DNA of 64,000 nucleotides from Micromonospora gifhornensis (GCF_016863515.1 NZ_BOPA01000005.1:62001-126000); one strand, 5' to 3'. Positions 43,411-53,647 are shown, counted from the first letter of the stretch. The notes: generated from the sequence alone by a model not told the origin. Made by a program: numbers and translations.

Positions 43411-44232
43411 ATGAGCAGCAGTCCTCCGATGGTCGACGGGGAGTTCGCCCGCTGGTTGGCGGCCCGGGCGGGTGAGGCGCTGGTGGGCCTGCGGGCCGAG
43501 TTGGGGTTCGACGATCCCGCCGCGTTGAAGGCGGCCGGGGACAAGGTCTCGCATGATCTGATCCGGGCCGAGTTGGCGAGGTGGCGTCCGGGTGACGCGG
43601 TTCTCTCCGAGGAGGACGAGGGTTCCCGTCAGGCGTCCGCGGCGCAGGGCGAGGCGGGGGTCGGGTCCCGGTTGACCGCCGACCGGGTGTGGATCATCGA
43701 CCCGTTGGACGGTACGCGGGAATTCAGCGAGCAGGGGCGTACGGACTGGGCGGTGCACGTGGCGCTGTGGGCGCGGGACGCCTCGGCGTCCCACGGTCTG
43801 GTCGCGGGTGCTGTCGGGTTGCCGGCACAGCAGCGGGTGTTGGCGACGGACCAGCCGCCCGCGTACCCGTCGGTGTCGGTCGGTGGTGCGGGCCGGTTGC
43901 GCCTGGCGGCCAGTCGGAGCCGGCCGCCGGCGTTCCTGACCGACCTGGCCGAGGAGGTCGGGGCGCAGTTGGTGCCGATGGGATCGGCCGGCGCGAAGAT
44001 CGCCGCGGTGGTGACCGGTGAGGTGGACGCGTACATCCACGCGGGCGGGCAGTACGAGTGGGATTCGGCGGCGCCGGTGGCTGTGGCGACGGCCACCGGG
44101 CTGCACGCTTCCCGGATCGACGGTTCTGCGCTGAAATACAACGAGGCGGACCCCCGTCTGCCTGACTTGTTGGTGTGCCGCAAGGATCTCGCCAGCCGGT
44201 TACTTGCAGCGCTGCGCCGGCATGGCGGGTAG
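43411..44232 (+). CDS. cysQ: 3-prime(2-prime),5-prime-bisphosphate nucleotidase
   Basis: A 273-residue Mg-dependent, lithium-sensitive phosphatase of the inositol-monophosphatase superfamily. Metal-binding motifs are SEEDEG, WIIDPLDGTREF (about residues 93-104) and YEWDSAAPVAVA. It probably removes the 3-prime phosphate of PAP/PAPS formed in sulfate assimilation. The adjacent cysD-cysN genes support that role over inositol phosphate hydrolysis. ATG 43,411 has GGGAG eight bases upstream. Confidence 0.9.
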   Translation: MSSSPPMVDGEFARWLAARAGEALVGLRAELGFDDPAALKAAGDKVSHDLIRAELARWRPGDAVLSEEDEGSRQASAAQGEAGVGSRLTADRVWIIDPLDGTREFSEQGRTDWAVHVALWARDASASHGLVAGAVGLPAQQRVLATDQPPAYPSVSVGGAGRLRLAASRSRPPAFLTDLAEEVGAQLVPMGSAGAKIAAVVTGEVDAYIHAGGQYEWDSAAPVAVATATGLHASRIDGSALKYNEADPRLPDLLVCRKDLASRLLAALRRHGG

Positions 44233-44280
44233 CCTGGCGCTACTTTCTGACATCCCCGACCGGAAAGGTCTGGAAAGCGG

Positions 44281-44310
44281 ATGAGCGAGCGAATCGAGTC
44301 GGTGTCATGA
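44281..44310 (+). CDS. Candidate 9-residue leader peptide before cysD
   Basis: ATG at 44,281, preceded by GGAAAG, opens MSERIESVS and ends with a TGA overlapping the cysD ATG as ATGA. cysD has no clear ribosome-binding site of its own, so coupled re-initiation is possible. It contains no cysteine codons, unlike cysteine-attenuation leaders described in mycobacteria. Gagcgag-type low-complexity sequence before genes is common, so this may be accidental. Confidence 0.25.
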   Translation: MSERIESVS

Positions 44311-45218
44311 CCGCGACCGCGGCCTACCAGGTCACCCACCTCGACGCCTTGGAGGCGGAGAGCATCTTCGTGATGCGTGAGGTGGTCGCCGAGATGGAGC
44401 GACCGGTGCTGCTCTTCTCCGGCGGCAAGGACTCGATCGTCATGCTCCGGCTGGCGCAGAAGGCGTTCGCCCCGGCGCAGATCCCGTTCCCGGTGATGCA
44501 CGTGGACACCGGCCACAACTTCCCCGAGGTGCTGGACTACCGCGACCGTCGGGTCGCCGAGCTGGGCCTGCAACTGGTGGTGGCCAGCGTGCCGGAGGCC
44601 CTGGCCAGCGGGCTGGTCCGGGAGTCCGCGGACGGGATGCGTAACCGGATCCAGACGCCGGTGCTGCTGGACGCGGTGGAGAAGCACCGCTTCGACGCGC
44701 TCTTCGGCGGGGCTCGCCGGGACGAGGAGAAGGCCCGCGCCAAGGAGCGGGTGTTCAGCTTCCGCGACGAGTTCGGCCAGTGGGACCCGAAGAACCAGCG
44801 ACCGGAGCTGTGGTCGCTTTACAACGGGCGGCACCACCCGGGCGAGTCGATCCGGGTGTTCCCGCTGTCCAACTGGACCGAGCTGGACGTGTGGCACTAC
44901 ATCGCCCGGGAGCGGATCGAGCTTCCGTCGATCTACTACGCGCACGAGCGTGAGGTGGTCGAGCGCGACGGGATGCTCTACGCGGTAAACGAGTTCCTGC
45001 CGGCCCGTGCCGGCGAGGACCGGTTCAAGGCCCGGGTGCGGTACCGGACGGTCGGCGACGCCTCCTGCACGGCGGCGGTCCGCTCGGACGCGGACACCGT
45101 CGAGAAGGTCATCGAGGAGGTCGCCGCGACCCGGATCACCGAGCGCGGGGCCACCCGGGGTGACGACCGGGTCAGTGAGGCCGCGATGGAGGACCGCAAG
45201 CGAGAGGGCTACTTCTGA
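44307..45218 (+). CDS. cysD: Sulfate adenylyltransferase subunit 2
   Basis: A 303-residue PP-loop ATP pyrophosphatase that forms APS from sulfate and ATP with GTP-driven CysN. The PP-loop LLFSGGKDSIVML is at about residues 33-45; HVDTGHNFPEVL and GGARRDEEKARAKER are conserved. The C-terminus GATRGDDRVSEAAMEDRKRE is typical. Its TGA overlaps the cysN ATG by one base, consistent with a heterodimer made in equal amounts. Confidence 0.96.
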   Translation: MTATAAYQVTHLDALEAESIFVMREVVAEMERPVLLFSGGKDSIVMLRLAQKAFAPAQIPFPVMHVDTGHNFPEVLDYRDRRVAELGLQLVVASVPEALASGLVRESADGMRNRIQTPVLLDAVEKHRFDALFGGARRDEEKARAKERVFSFRDEFGQWDPKNQRPELWSLYNGRHHPGESIRVFPLSNWTELDVWHYIARERIELPSIYYAHEREVVERDGMLYAVNEFLPARAGEDRFKARVRYRTVGDASCTAAVRSDADTVEKVIEEVAATRITERGATRGDDRVSEAAMEDRKREGYF

Positions 45219-46540
45219 TGACCACCGAGACGCTCGCGCCGGGCGACGCGGCGGACCCGACCCGCGCCGTGGCGGAGGCCCGCCCGATGGATCTGCTGCG
45301 GTTCGCCACGGCCGGCAGTGTGGACGACGGCAAGTCGACCCTGATCGGTCGGCTGCTGTACGACACCAAGTCGCTGTTCACCGACCAGTTGGCCGCGGTG
45401 GAGGCGGTCAGCGCGGCCCGGGGCGACGAGTACACAAACCTGGCGTTGCTCACCGACGGTCTGCGGGCCGAGCGGGAGCAGGGCATCACCATCGACGTGG
45501 CGTACCGCTACTTCGCCACGCCGCGGCGCAAGTTCATCATCGCCGACACCCCCGGGCACATCCAGTACACCCGGAACATGGTCACCGGCGCCTCCACCGC
45601 CGACCTGGCGTTGATCCTGGTGGACGCCCGTAAGGGCCTGGTGGAGCAGTCGCGCCGGCACGCCTTCCTCTGCTCCCTGCTGCGGGTGCCGCACCTGGTG
45701 CTCTGCGTGAACAAGATGGATCTGGTCGACTACTCGCAGGAGGTCTTCGACCGGATCGCCGACGAGTTCACCGCGTTCGCGGCGAAGCTGGACGTGCCGG
45801 ACCTGACCGTGGTGCCGATCTCCGCGCTCAAGGGTGACAACATCGTCACCCGCTCGGAGAGCATGCCCTGGTACGAAGGCCCGGCGCTGCTGCACCACCT
45901 GGAGCGGGTGCACATCGCCAGCGACCGGAACCTGGTCGACGTCCGCTTCCCGGTGCAGTACGTCATCCGCCCGCAGTCGACCACGGTCACCGACTACCGG
46001 GGTTACGCCGGTCAGGTGGCCTCCGGCGTGCTCAAGCCGGGCGACGAGGTGATGGTGCTGCCGTCCGGCTTCACCAGCCGGATCTCGTCGGTGGAGACCG
46101 CCGACGGCCCGGTCGCGGAGGCGTTCCCGCCGATGTCGGTGACGGTACGGCTGGAAGACGAGATCGACATCTCCCGGGGCGACATGATCTGTCGTCCGAA
46201 CAACGCGCCCGCAGTCGCGCAGGACATCGAGGCGATGGTCTGCTGGATGGACGAGACCCGTCCGTTGCAGGTCGGCGGCAAGTACGCGATCAAGCACACC
46301 ACCCGTGCGGCCCGGGCGATCGTCCGTGGCCTGCACTACCGCCTGGACATCAACTCGCTGCACCGGGACGAGTCGGCGAGCGAGCTGCGGCTCAACGAGA
46401 TCGGTCGGGTCCGCCTGCGGACCACCGTCCCGCTGCTCGCCGACGAGTACCGTCGCAACCGCACCACCGGCGGCTTCGTCATCATCGACGAGAGCACCAA
46501 CCGCACGGTCGGTGCCGGCATGATCGTCGAAGCCGGCTGA
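45218..46540 (+). CDS. cysN: Sulfate adenylyltransferase subunit 1 (GTPase)
   Basis: A 440-residue translation-factor-type GTPase that powers APS synthesis by CysD. G motifs are GSVDDGKST (P-loop, about residues 33-41), DTPGHIQYTRNM and NKMDLVD; EF-Tu-like beta-barrels follow. It ends without the APS-kinase (CysC) domain that is fused in many actinobacterial CysNC proteins, and no cysC is seen downstream. APS is therefore likely reduced directly by an APS reductase or phosphorylated by an enzyme encoded elsewhere. Confidence 0.95.
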   Translation: MTTETLAPGDAADPTRAVAEARPMDLLRFATAGSVDDGKSTLIGRLLYDTKSLFTDQLAAVEAVSAARGDEYTNLALLTDGLRAEREQGITIDVAYRYFATPRRKFIIADTPGHIQYTRNMVTGASTADLALILVDARKGLVEQSRRHAFLCSLLRVPHLVLCVNKMDLVDYSQEVFDRIADEFTAFAAKLDVPDLTVVPISALKGDNIVTRSESMPWYEGPALLHHLERVHIASDRNLVDVRFPVQYVIRPQSTTVTDYRGYAGQVASGVLKPGDEVMVLPSGFTSRISSVETADGPVAEAFPPMSVTVRLEDEIDISRGDMICRPNNAPAVAQDIEAMVCWMDETRPLQVGGKYAIKHTTRAARAIVRGLHYRLDINSLHRDESASELRLNEIGRVRLRTTVPLLADEYRRNRTTGGFVIIDESTNRTVGAGMIVEAG

Positions 46541-47212
46541 GCCGCGCCGGCCGGCACCTCCGGCCGGCCCCGCTGCCCCCTGACCCTGCCCAACCTCCCT
46601 CGTCAACCCGACTCGTCGTGACGGCCCGCGCCGCATCCGTGCCGCGCGGGCCACACCCGCCTCCGGGCCACGCACCCGCTTCCGGACACACTGGCCTGCT
46701 TCCGGTCCGCGCGCCTGCTTCTGGCTCGCGCGACTGCTTACCTGCATCACGCGCCCGATGCGCGGGAGGTGCGGTGACCGAACTCGTAAGCTGTGCGCAG
46801 GCCTCGGCCTGATCGCGGGGGTGTCGGCGCAGGGCTCAGCGCGCCCTGGCTTCCGTGCCCGCACGCCAGCGACCGGGACCACGGGCCTGCTTCCGGGCCG
46901 CGCCGTACCCAGGGGAGCGGATGTCTTCCCGGAGTTGGCGAAGGTGCGTGGGCGTGCGTTCCAGCGTCCAGAGTGCGGTTGCCTCAGCGTTCCGGGCGGC
47001 GTGTGCCCGGCACTCGAAGGTTCCGCGCCATTCAAGGCGCGCGGCGCGGGCGAGTCGGGGCGCACCACGCCGATCGCATCCGCGCTCCTGCCGGCATTTC
47101 ACACTGAGATCGTGCTCGATCTGGGATCGAGTGGCTTCCGAGCGCGCAGCGCGCGGGGCGTTGGGCGTGGGCAGCGTGCAGCGGGGCTTGAGCAAGCGAG
47201 GGCGGGAGCGGG
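46541..47212. other. Gene-free region with degenerate repeats
   Basis: A 672-base stretch between cysN and the convergent galK. No convincing gene is present. At 46,660-46,750 several imperfect 24-base units (GCCTGCTTCCGG followed by CGCGCG) run in tandem, with further copies near 46,885. At 47,109-47,138 lies a copy of the GATCGTGCTCGATCTGGGAT element also found at 32,725, again with a CTCGATC-TGG-GATCGAG core. TAAGCT near 46,788 could be a -10 but leads to nothing recognisable. Confidence 0.6.
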
Positions 47213-48367
47213 TCAGTCGAGGCGGGTGGCGCCGGTGGCGGGGGTGACGGTGGTGTGGGTGGGGGCGGTGAACCCCCGTCGGGCGTACGCGCCGGTGACG
47301 GCGTTCGCGACCGTGTCGGAGTGGTCGGCTTCGACCAGGGCGAGTACGCAGCCACCGAAGCCGCCACCGGTCATCCGGGCACCGAGTGCCCCGGCGGCGA
47401 GGGCTGCCTCGACGGCGGTGTCGACCTCGGGAACGGTGATGGCGAAGTCGTCGCGCATGGAGGTGTGTGAGGCGACGAGCAGCGGGCCGATCTGCTGGAT
47501 CTGTCGGGCGCGCAGCAGCTCGACGGTGTCGCGCACCCGCTGGTTCTCGGTGACCACGTGTCGGACCCGGCGGCGGGTCTCGTCGTCGGGGAGTCGGGCC
47601 AGCGTGTCGTCGAGGCCGTCGGTCGGGACGTCCCGCAGCGCGGGTACGTCGAGCAGGGCGGCGGCCTTCTCGCAGCTGTTGCGGCGGGCCGCGTACTCGC
47701 CGTCGACGTGGCGGTGCGGGGCGTTGCTGTCGATCACGAGGATGGCGAGACCTGCGGCGTTCAGGTCGAACGGGATGTGTTCCACCTGTTCGGTGCGGCA
47801 GTCGAGGAACAGTGCGTGCCCGGCGCGGCAGCGGATCGCCGCCGACTGGTCCATGATTCCGGTGGGTGCGCCGACGTAGTGGTTCTCGGCGCGCTGGGCC
47901 AGCCGGGGCTGGGCCTCGGCGGGCAGGTCGAGGCCACCGAGGTCGACCAGGGCGGCGAGCACGGCGGCCTCCAGCGCGGCGGAGGAGGACAGGCCGGCGC
48001 CGAGCGGCACGTCGGAGGCGATCGCCAGTCGGGCGCCGGGCACCTGGTAACCGGCCTCGCGCAGCGCCCAGACGATGCCCGCCACGTAGCCGGCCCAGCC
48101 GGTGACCCGGCCGGCGCCGGTCACCTCGGCGGCACCGAAGTCGACCGTCTCGCCGGTCAGCTCGGACCAGACCGTCCAGGTCTCGCCGGGCTGCGGCGCG
48201 GCGGCGGCGACGGTTCGCAGGGGGAGCGCGAAGGGCAGCACGAAGCCGTCGTTGTAGTCGGTGTGCTCGCCGATCAGGTTGACCCGTCCGGGAGCCGCCC
48301 AGCGGCCGGCGGGCGGCTGGGCGTACACCTGGTGGAAGCCGGCAGCGGCGCGGTCGGCGACGGTCAC
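47213..48367 (-). CDS. galK: Galactokinase
   Basis: A 384-residue GHMP kinase that phosphorylates galactose at O1 (Leloir pathway). The galactokinase signature GRVNLIGEHTDYNDGFVLP is at about residues 27-45; the ATP loop is VPLGAGLSSSAALEAA; the third motif is RMTGGGFGGCVLALV. GTG 48,367 overlaps the galE stop as GTGA, so it is translationally coupled to galE. No galT is present in the window. Confidence 0.96.
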   Translation of the reverse strand: MTVADRAAAGFHQVYAQPPAGRWAAPGRVNLIGEHTDYNDGFVLPFALPLRTVAAAAPQPGETWTVWSELTGETVDFGAAEVTGAGRVTGWAGYVAGIVWALREAGYQVPGARLAIASDVPLGAGLSSSAALEAAVLAALVDLGGLDLPAEAQPRLAQRAENHYVGAPTGIMDQSAAIRCRAGHALFLDCRTEQVEHIPFDLNAAGLAILVIDSNAPHRHVDGEYAARRNSCEKAAALLDVPALRDVPTDGLDDTLARLPDDETRRRVRHVVTENQRVRDTVELLRARQIQQIGPLLVASHTSMRDDFAITVPEVDTAVEAALAAGALGARMTGGGFGGCVLALVEADHSDTVANAVTGAYARRGFTAPTHTTVTPATGATRLD

Positions 48368-49347
48368 GGTTGGGCCAGTCGGTGCGTGCGGTAGAAGGCC
48401 CAGGCGTCGGTGATCATGTCGTGCAGGGTCGGCTTCTGCGGCTCCCAGCCGAGTTCGGCGCGGGCCAGCGCGGCGGAGGCGACCAACTCGGCCGGGTCAC
48501 CTTCGCGGCGGGGCGCCATCTCGACCGGAACGGGATGGCCGGTGACCTCGCGGACCACCTCGACCACCTGCCGGTTGGTGAAGCCGTTGCCGTTGCCGAG
48601 GTTGTAGATGCGGTGCTGCCCGGGGACGGCCGCGCCGAGGGCGAGCAGGTGGGCCCGGGCCAGGTCGGCGACGTGGATGTAGTCGCGTACGCAGGTGCCG
48701 TCGATCGTGGGGTAGTCGTCGCCGAACAGTTGCAGCTTGTCCCGCCGGTCGGCGGCCACCTCCAGCGCGATCGGGATGAGGTGGGTCTCCGGGTCGTGGC
48801 GTTCGCCGAGGGCGGTGTCACCGTCGAGGTACGCCCCGGCGACGTTGAAGTAGCGCAGCGAGACGGCGGCCAGGCCGTGCCCGATCGCCTCGGAGGTGAG
48901 CGCCATGTCGACGGCGAGTTTGGTCGCCCCGTACGTGTTGGTGGGGGCCTTGATGGCGGTCTCGACGATGGGCAGCTCGACCGGGTTGCCGTAGACGGCG
49001 GCGGTGGAGGAGAAGACCAGCCGGGGTACGCCGGCGGCGCGGACCGCGTCGAGCAGGGCCAGCGATCCGACTGTGTTGTTGTGCCAGTACCGCTCCGGGG
49101 CGACCATCGACTCACCGGCGGCGATCAGCGCGGCGAAGTGCAACACGCCGTCGAAGCCGGCCTCTGGGGTGAGCACCCGCGCCGCGTCGTGGATGCCTGC
49201 CTCGACGAATGTGGCGTCGGGGGCGAGGGCTTCCCGGTGACCGGTCCGTAGATCGTCCAGGACGACGACCTGGTGACCCGCGTCGAGCAGCATCCGGGTC
49301 ACCACGCTGCCGATGAAGCCGGCGCCGCCGGTGACGAGCAGTTTCAC
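48364..49347 (-). CDS. galE: UDP-glucose 4-epimerase
   Basis: A 327-residue extended SDR that interconverts UDP-galactose and UDP-glucose. LLVTGGAGFIGSVVTRMLLD is at the N-terminus, the Ser of SSTAAVYG and the YGATK motif (Tyr and Lys) form the active site, and YFNVAGAYLDG and RDYIHVADLA are GalE signatures. GTG 49,347 follows AGGAGGACC. It heads a galE-galK operon divergent from the CBS-domain gene. Confidence 0.95.
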   Translation of the reverse strand: MKLLVTGGAGFIGSVVTRMLLDAGHQVVVLDDLRTGHREALAPDATFVEAGIHDAARVLTPEAGFDGVLHFAALIAAGESMVAPERYWHNNTVGSLALLDAVRAAGVPRLVFSSTAAVYGNPVELPIVETAIKAPTNTYGATKLAVDMALTSEAIGHGLAAVSLRYFNVAGAYLDGDTALGERHDPETHLIPIALEVAADRRDKLQLFGDDYPTIDGTCVRDYIHVADLARAHLLALGAAVPGQHRIYNLGNGNGFTNRQVVEVVREVTGHPVPVEMAPRREGDPAELVASAALARAELGWEPQKPTLHDMITDAWAFYRTHRLAQP

Positions 49348-49429
49348 CTCGGTCCTCCTGCCTGGCCCGTTCGGTGTGGCCATGTGGTGAGGACAGCCTA
49401 CGGCGGCCGTGCTGACTACCATCACTGTC

Positions 49430-50422
49430 ATGCGGGCAGCGCGTCGGCGCGGATCCCGGCGGCGGTGGCCATCCCAGCCCCGCCGCGAGCCTGGGCGGCT
49501 CGCCCGGGCGGTGGCCCGGGTGGTGGTCCGGGCGGTCGACGGTGGGTTGCGGCTGGTCACGGCGCTGCTGGGCACAGGCCCGGCCGCCGGTCGGGAGCGG
49601 ATCAGCGAGGCGGAGCTACGCGACCTGGTCGCCGCGAACACGGTGCTCGATCCGGTGGGCCGGCGCATCATCGACGAGGTGCTGGTGGCCGGTGCGAGTC
49701 TGGTGCGTGAGGTGATGATGCCCCGCACCGAGGTGGTGTTCCTGTCGGCGGCGTTGACCCTCGCCGAGGCCGAGCCGCTGGTCCGGGCCGGCATGCACAC
49801 CCGTTATCCGGTGGTCGACGGCACCCATGACGACGTGGTCGGCTTCGTGCACCTGCGCGACGTGCTGTGGCATCCGGACCGCGATCCGGGCACCACTGTC
49901 GGTGCCCTGGTCCGGGAGGTCAAGCGGCTGCCGGCCAGCAAGCGGGTGCTCGCCGCGTTGACCGAGATGCGGCGGGAGGGGCACCACCTGGCCGTGGTGA
50001 TCGACGAGTACGGCGGTACGGCGGGCATCGTCACCTGCGAGGATCTGATCGAGGAACTGGTCGGGGAGATCCACGACGAGTACGCCGAGGTGCCGGAGCC
50101 GGAGCTGGCCGGGCTGCCGGCGGTGGTGGAGGGGCGGCTGAATCTCGCAGATTTCGCCGAACGCACCGCTGTGGTGTTGCCCGTCGGGCCGTACGAGACG
50201 GTGGGCGGGTTCGTGATGGCCGCGCTCGGGCGGCTGCCCATGCCGGGTGACGAGGTTCCGGTGCCCGATCCGTCCGGGATCGGCGGGGGTTGGCTGCTGC
50301 GGGTGCTGACGCTCGACGGGCGTCGGGTGGCCCGGCTCGCGGTCACCGCCGGCCGCCTGCCCGAACAACGGCGGACGGTGGGCCGATCCGCCAGCCCGAC
50401 CGGACCGGCCAGCCCGTCATGA
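49430..50422 (+). CDS. CorC/HlyC-type CBS-domain protein
   Basis: A 330-residue protein. After a basic N-terminal 25 residues comes a short amphipathic region (AVDGGLRLVTALLGTG), then tandem CBS domains beginning VREVMMPRTEVVFLSA and including HHLAVVIDEYGGTAGIVT, and a C-terminal CorC_HlyC (transporter-associated) domain (ERTAVVLPVGPYETVGGFVM). The N-terminal DUF21/CNNM membrane domain of full CNNM transporters is missing, as in E. coli CorC, so it probably modulates a membrane partner in Mg/Co handling. TACCAT seven bases before the ATG suggests a leaderless mRNA. Confidence 0.88.
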   Translation: MRAARRRGSRRRWPSQPRREPGRLARAVARVVVRAVDGGLRLVTALLGTGPAAGRERISEAELRDLVAANTVLDPVGRRIIDEVLVAGASLVREVMMPRTEVVFLSAALTLAEAEPLVRAGMHTRYPVVDGTHDDVVGFVHLRDVLWHPDRDPGTTVGALVREVKRLPASKRVLAALTEMRREGHHLAVVIDEYGGTAGIVTCEDLIEELVGEIHDEYAEVPEPELAGLPAVVEGRLNLADFAERTAVVLPVGPYETVGGFVMAALGRLPMPGDEVPVPDPSGIGGGWLLRVLTLDGRRVARLAVTAGRLPEQRRTVGRSASPTGPASPS

Positions 50423-51481
<1,059 letters not shown>

Positions 51482-51540
51482 CTGTTCGCGGCAGCGCGAG
51501 CGGTCCGGACAGGTCGGTGGCCGAAGGAGTGGCGCGGAAC

Positions 51541-52086
51541 GTGGATCATGGGAGCGGGGCGCCGGATGCCGGCGACACCATCCAGATCGGCATCGCGGTG
51601 GACATCCCCGAGCCGTGGGGCGGCACGCTGACCCGGCGTCGGTTGGCGTCCGGCGACCTGAACACGGTGCCGGCACATGTGACCCTGCTCGGGCCGACCG
51701 AGATCCCGGTGTCCGCGCTGCCCGCGGTGGAGCGGCACCTCGTCCAGGTCGCCGCCGCCCACCTGCCGTTCACCCTGCATCTGCGGGGCACCGGCACGTT
51801 CCGGCCGGTGACCCAGGTGGTTTTCGTCGCGGTCGCCGCCGGCATCAGCGAGTGTGAACTGCTGGCCGCGGCGATCAACGCCGCTCCCGAGTTGCAGCGG
51901 GAACTGCGGTTCCCCTACCACCCGCACGTGACGGTGGCGCAGGATGTCGCGCCGGAGGCCCTGGACCAGGCGTACGAGGATCTGGCGGACTTCTCGGCGA
52001 TGTTCGAGGTGGAGCATTTCACGCTTTTCTCGCACAGTGGTGAGGCCCGGTTCCAGCCCCGCCGGGACTTCCGGCTGGGCGGTTGA
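51541..52086 (+). CDS. 2H phosphodiesterase / 2-prime-5-prime RNA ligase family protein
   Basis: A 181-residue protein of the 2H superfamily. The two HxT motifs are HVTLLGP (about residue 39) and HPHVTVAQD (about 131), separated by the expected distance, forming the cyclic-phosphodiester active site. Related enzymes open 2-prime,3-prime-cyclic phosphates on RNA or nucleotides; the physiological substrate here is unknown. GTG 51,541 is the likely start, with AAGGAG upstream; GTG 51,517 is an alternative. Confidence 0.87.
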   Translation: MDHGSGAPDAGDTIQIGIAVDIPEPWGGTLTRRRLASGDLNTVPAHVTLLGPTEIPVSALPAVERHLVQVAAAHLPFTLHLRGTGTFRPVTQVVFVAVAAGISECELLAAAINAAPELQRELRFPYHPHVTVAQDVAPEALDQAYEDLADFSAMFEVEHFTLFSHSGEARFQPRRDFRLGG

Positions 52087-52143
52087 TCCTCCGGCCGTGC
52101 CGAGGAGCGAGCGCGGTGACGAGGAAGCGGCGAGGATGACGAG

Positions 52144-53064
52144 GTGAACCTCCTGGGGCGGGTCGAGGCGGGCATCGACCGCCGACTCAGCGCCGCCCGG
52201 CACCGCTGGCCGGCCTTCGGGCATCTGTGGCGGGCCGGGGTGCGCTACACCGATCTTCAGGGTGGTCGGCTGGCCGCCGCGATCGCGTACTACGGCTTCT
52301 TCGCGGTCTTCGCGCTCGCGCTCGTGGCGTACGCGGCGTTCGGTGCCCTCCTCGACGACAACGACGAGGTACGCGCGGCGGCGGAGGAGTTCCTCGGGGA
52401 GAATCTGCCGTTCCTCGATCCGGCCCAGGTCGCCGAGAGCAGTGGCACGGTCGGGGTGGTGGGTCTGCTGATCCTGATCCTGACCGGGATCGGCTGGGTC
52501 GAGGCGATCCGTTCCTCGCAGCGGCTGATCCACGGTCTCCACCAGCATCCGGGCAACCTGGTCGTCCGCCGGCTCGTCGATCTCGGGGTGCTGCTCGTGG
52601 TCTTCGTGCTGCTCGGCGCCTCGGTGGCGGCGGTGGACGCGCTGGAGTCGCTGCTGCGCTTCCTGCTGCGCAGCACCGGATCGGTCGGGTTGACCACGGT
52701 CAGCGCGGTGCTCAGCGTGCTTGTCAACGCGGTGTTGGCCACCCTGATGCTGATCGTGGTGCCTCGGGTGCAGATGAGTCGGGCGCGGCTGCGGCCGATC
52801 GTGCTGCTGGTCGCGATCGGCATCACCCTGCTCAACACGGTCGGCCGGTTCTGGGTGGGGCGGGTCGAGCACAACCCGGCGTACACCGTGGTGGCCACCG
52901 CCGTGGGCCTGCTGGTCTACCTGTACCTGCTCAACCAGTTGGTGCTCTTCGGCGCGGCGTTGGCGGCGACCAGCCGGCGCGGCCGGGTGGTGGACCTGGC
53001 GGGTGGCCGGCGCTCCGATCTCGATTCGGACACCGATCCGGGTACCCCGGGCGGGGCTGGTTGA
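52144..53064 (+). CDS. YihY/BrkB family inner membrane protein
   Basis: A 306-residue membrane protein with about six helices (AAAIAYYGFFAVFALALVAYAAF, VGVVGLLILILTGIGWVEAI, LVDLGVLLVVFVLLGASVAA and others). The conserved AIAYYGFFAVFAL region after the first 40 residues is typical of the YihY/BrkB family (formerly mis-annotated as RNase BN). Function is not established. The tail after the last helix is charged. GTG 52,144 is preceded by GAGGATGACGAG. It lies close after the 2H phosphodiesterase gene and may be co-transcribed. Confidence 0.88.
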   Translation: MNLLGRVEAGIDRRLSAARHRWPAFGHLWRAGVRYTDLQGGRLAAAIAYYGFFAVFALALVAYAAFGALLDDNDEVRAAAEEFLGENLPFLDPAQVAESSGTVGVVGLLILILTGIGWVEAIRSSQRLIHGLHQHPGNLVVRRLVDLGVLLVVFVLLGASVAAVDALESLLRFLLRSTGSVGLTTVSAVLSVLVNAVLATLMLIVVPRVQMSRARLRPIVLLVAIGITLLNTVGRFWVGRVEHNPAYTVVATAVGLLVYLYLLNQLVLFGAALAATSRRGRVVDLAGGRRSDLDSDTDPGTPGGAG

Positions 53065-53120
53065 TCCGGTGATGTGCCGAACCTTCCGCGGGAGGTTCGG
53101 GCAGCGGCGATGATGGGCCG

Positions 53121-53552
53121 GTGGGGGCACTCGTGACGTTGGACCTGCCGAGCGACTCGCCGTTGAGCGAGCTGCCGTGGATCATCACGTTCGGTCCGCT
53201 CGGTGACGACGAGTGGGAGCCGGTGGTCTGTGGTCCGTACGAGCGACCGCACGCGCTGGCCCTGGCCGAGGCGCTGGTCGCCGACGACGAGCTGATGGCG
53301 GTGGTCGAGCCGCTGATACCTGCGGTCTCCGTGGACCAGATCCGGGGCGAGATCGCCGCCGCCCAACTCGCTGCCGCGGACGAGACGGTCCAGGTGGAGC
53401 GGGCCGACCTCTACGGCGACTACGAGGACACCATCGACGAGGAGGAGCTGGCGGCCGAGGACGACCACCTCACCGGCCCGCTGCCGGTGCCGGACGTGAC
53501 CGAGCTGCGTGCCGGTTTTGCCCGGATCGCCGCCCGGTTGACCGGCGGTTGA
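53121..53552 (+). CDS. Small acidic protein of unknown function
   Basis: A 143-residue cytoplasmic protein, strongly acidic (runs such as DEEELAAEDDHL). I recognise no family. LPWIITFGPLGDDEWEPVVC near the N-terminus and ALALAEALVADDELMAVVEP suggest an alpha/beta fold. GTG 53,121 and GTG 53,133 are both possible; GATGAT six bases before the first favours a leaderless start there. It is followed by a terminator hairpin shared with the convergent glucosidase gene. Confidence 0.75.
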   Translation: MGALVTLDLPSDSPLSELPWIITFGPLGDDEWEPVVCGPYERPHALALAEALVADDELMAVVEPLIPAVSVDQIRGEIAAAQLAAADETVQVERADLYGDYEDTIDEEELAAEDDHLTGPLPVPDVTELRAGFARIAARLTGG

Positions 53553-53615
53553 CCTGGTGCGCCACCGGCAGCGAGCCGGATGTCGGTAGGCGTCGGCCGG
53601 GGAGGTTCAGCCCCA

Positions 53616-53647
53616 GTCGTCCGGCGGCGCGCAGCACGCCGGACGAC
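53616..53647. terminator. Hairpin between convergent genes
   Basis: GTCGTCCGGCG (53,616-53,626) and CGCCGGACGAC (53,637-53,647) form a perfect 11-base stem with a 10-base loop, placed between the acidic-protein gene and the convergent GH13 gene. It lacks a T-run. Confidence 0.65.

Noticed and set aside
46758..47879. A plus-strand open frame of 373 codons running into the antisense of galK
   Set aside because: The first part is repeat-rich low-complexity sequence and the rest is opposite galK; no domain or ribosome-binding site is seen.
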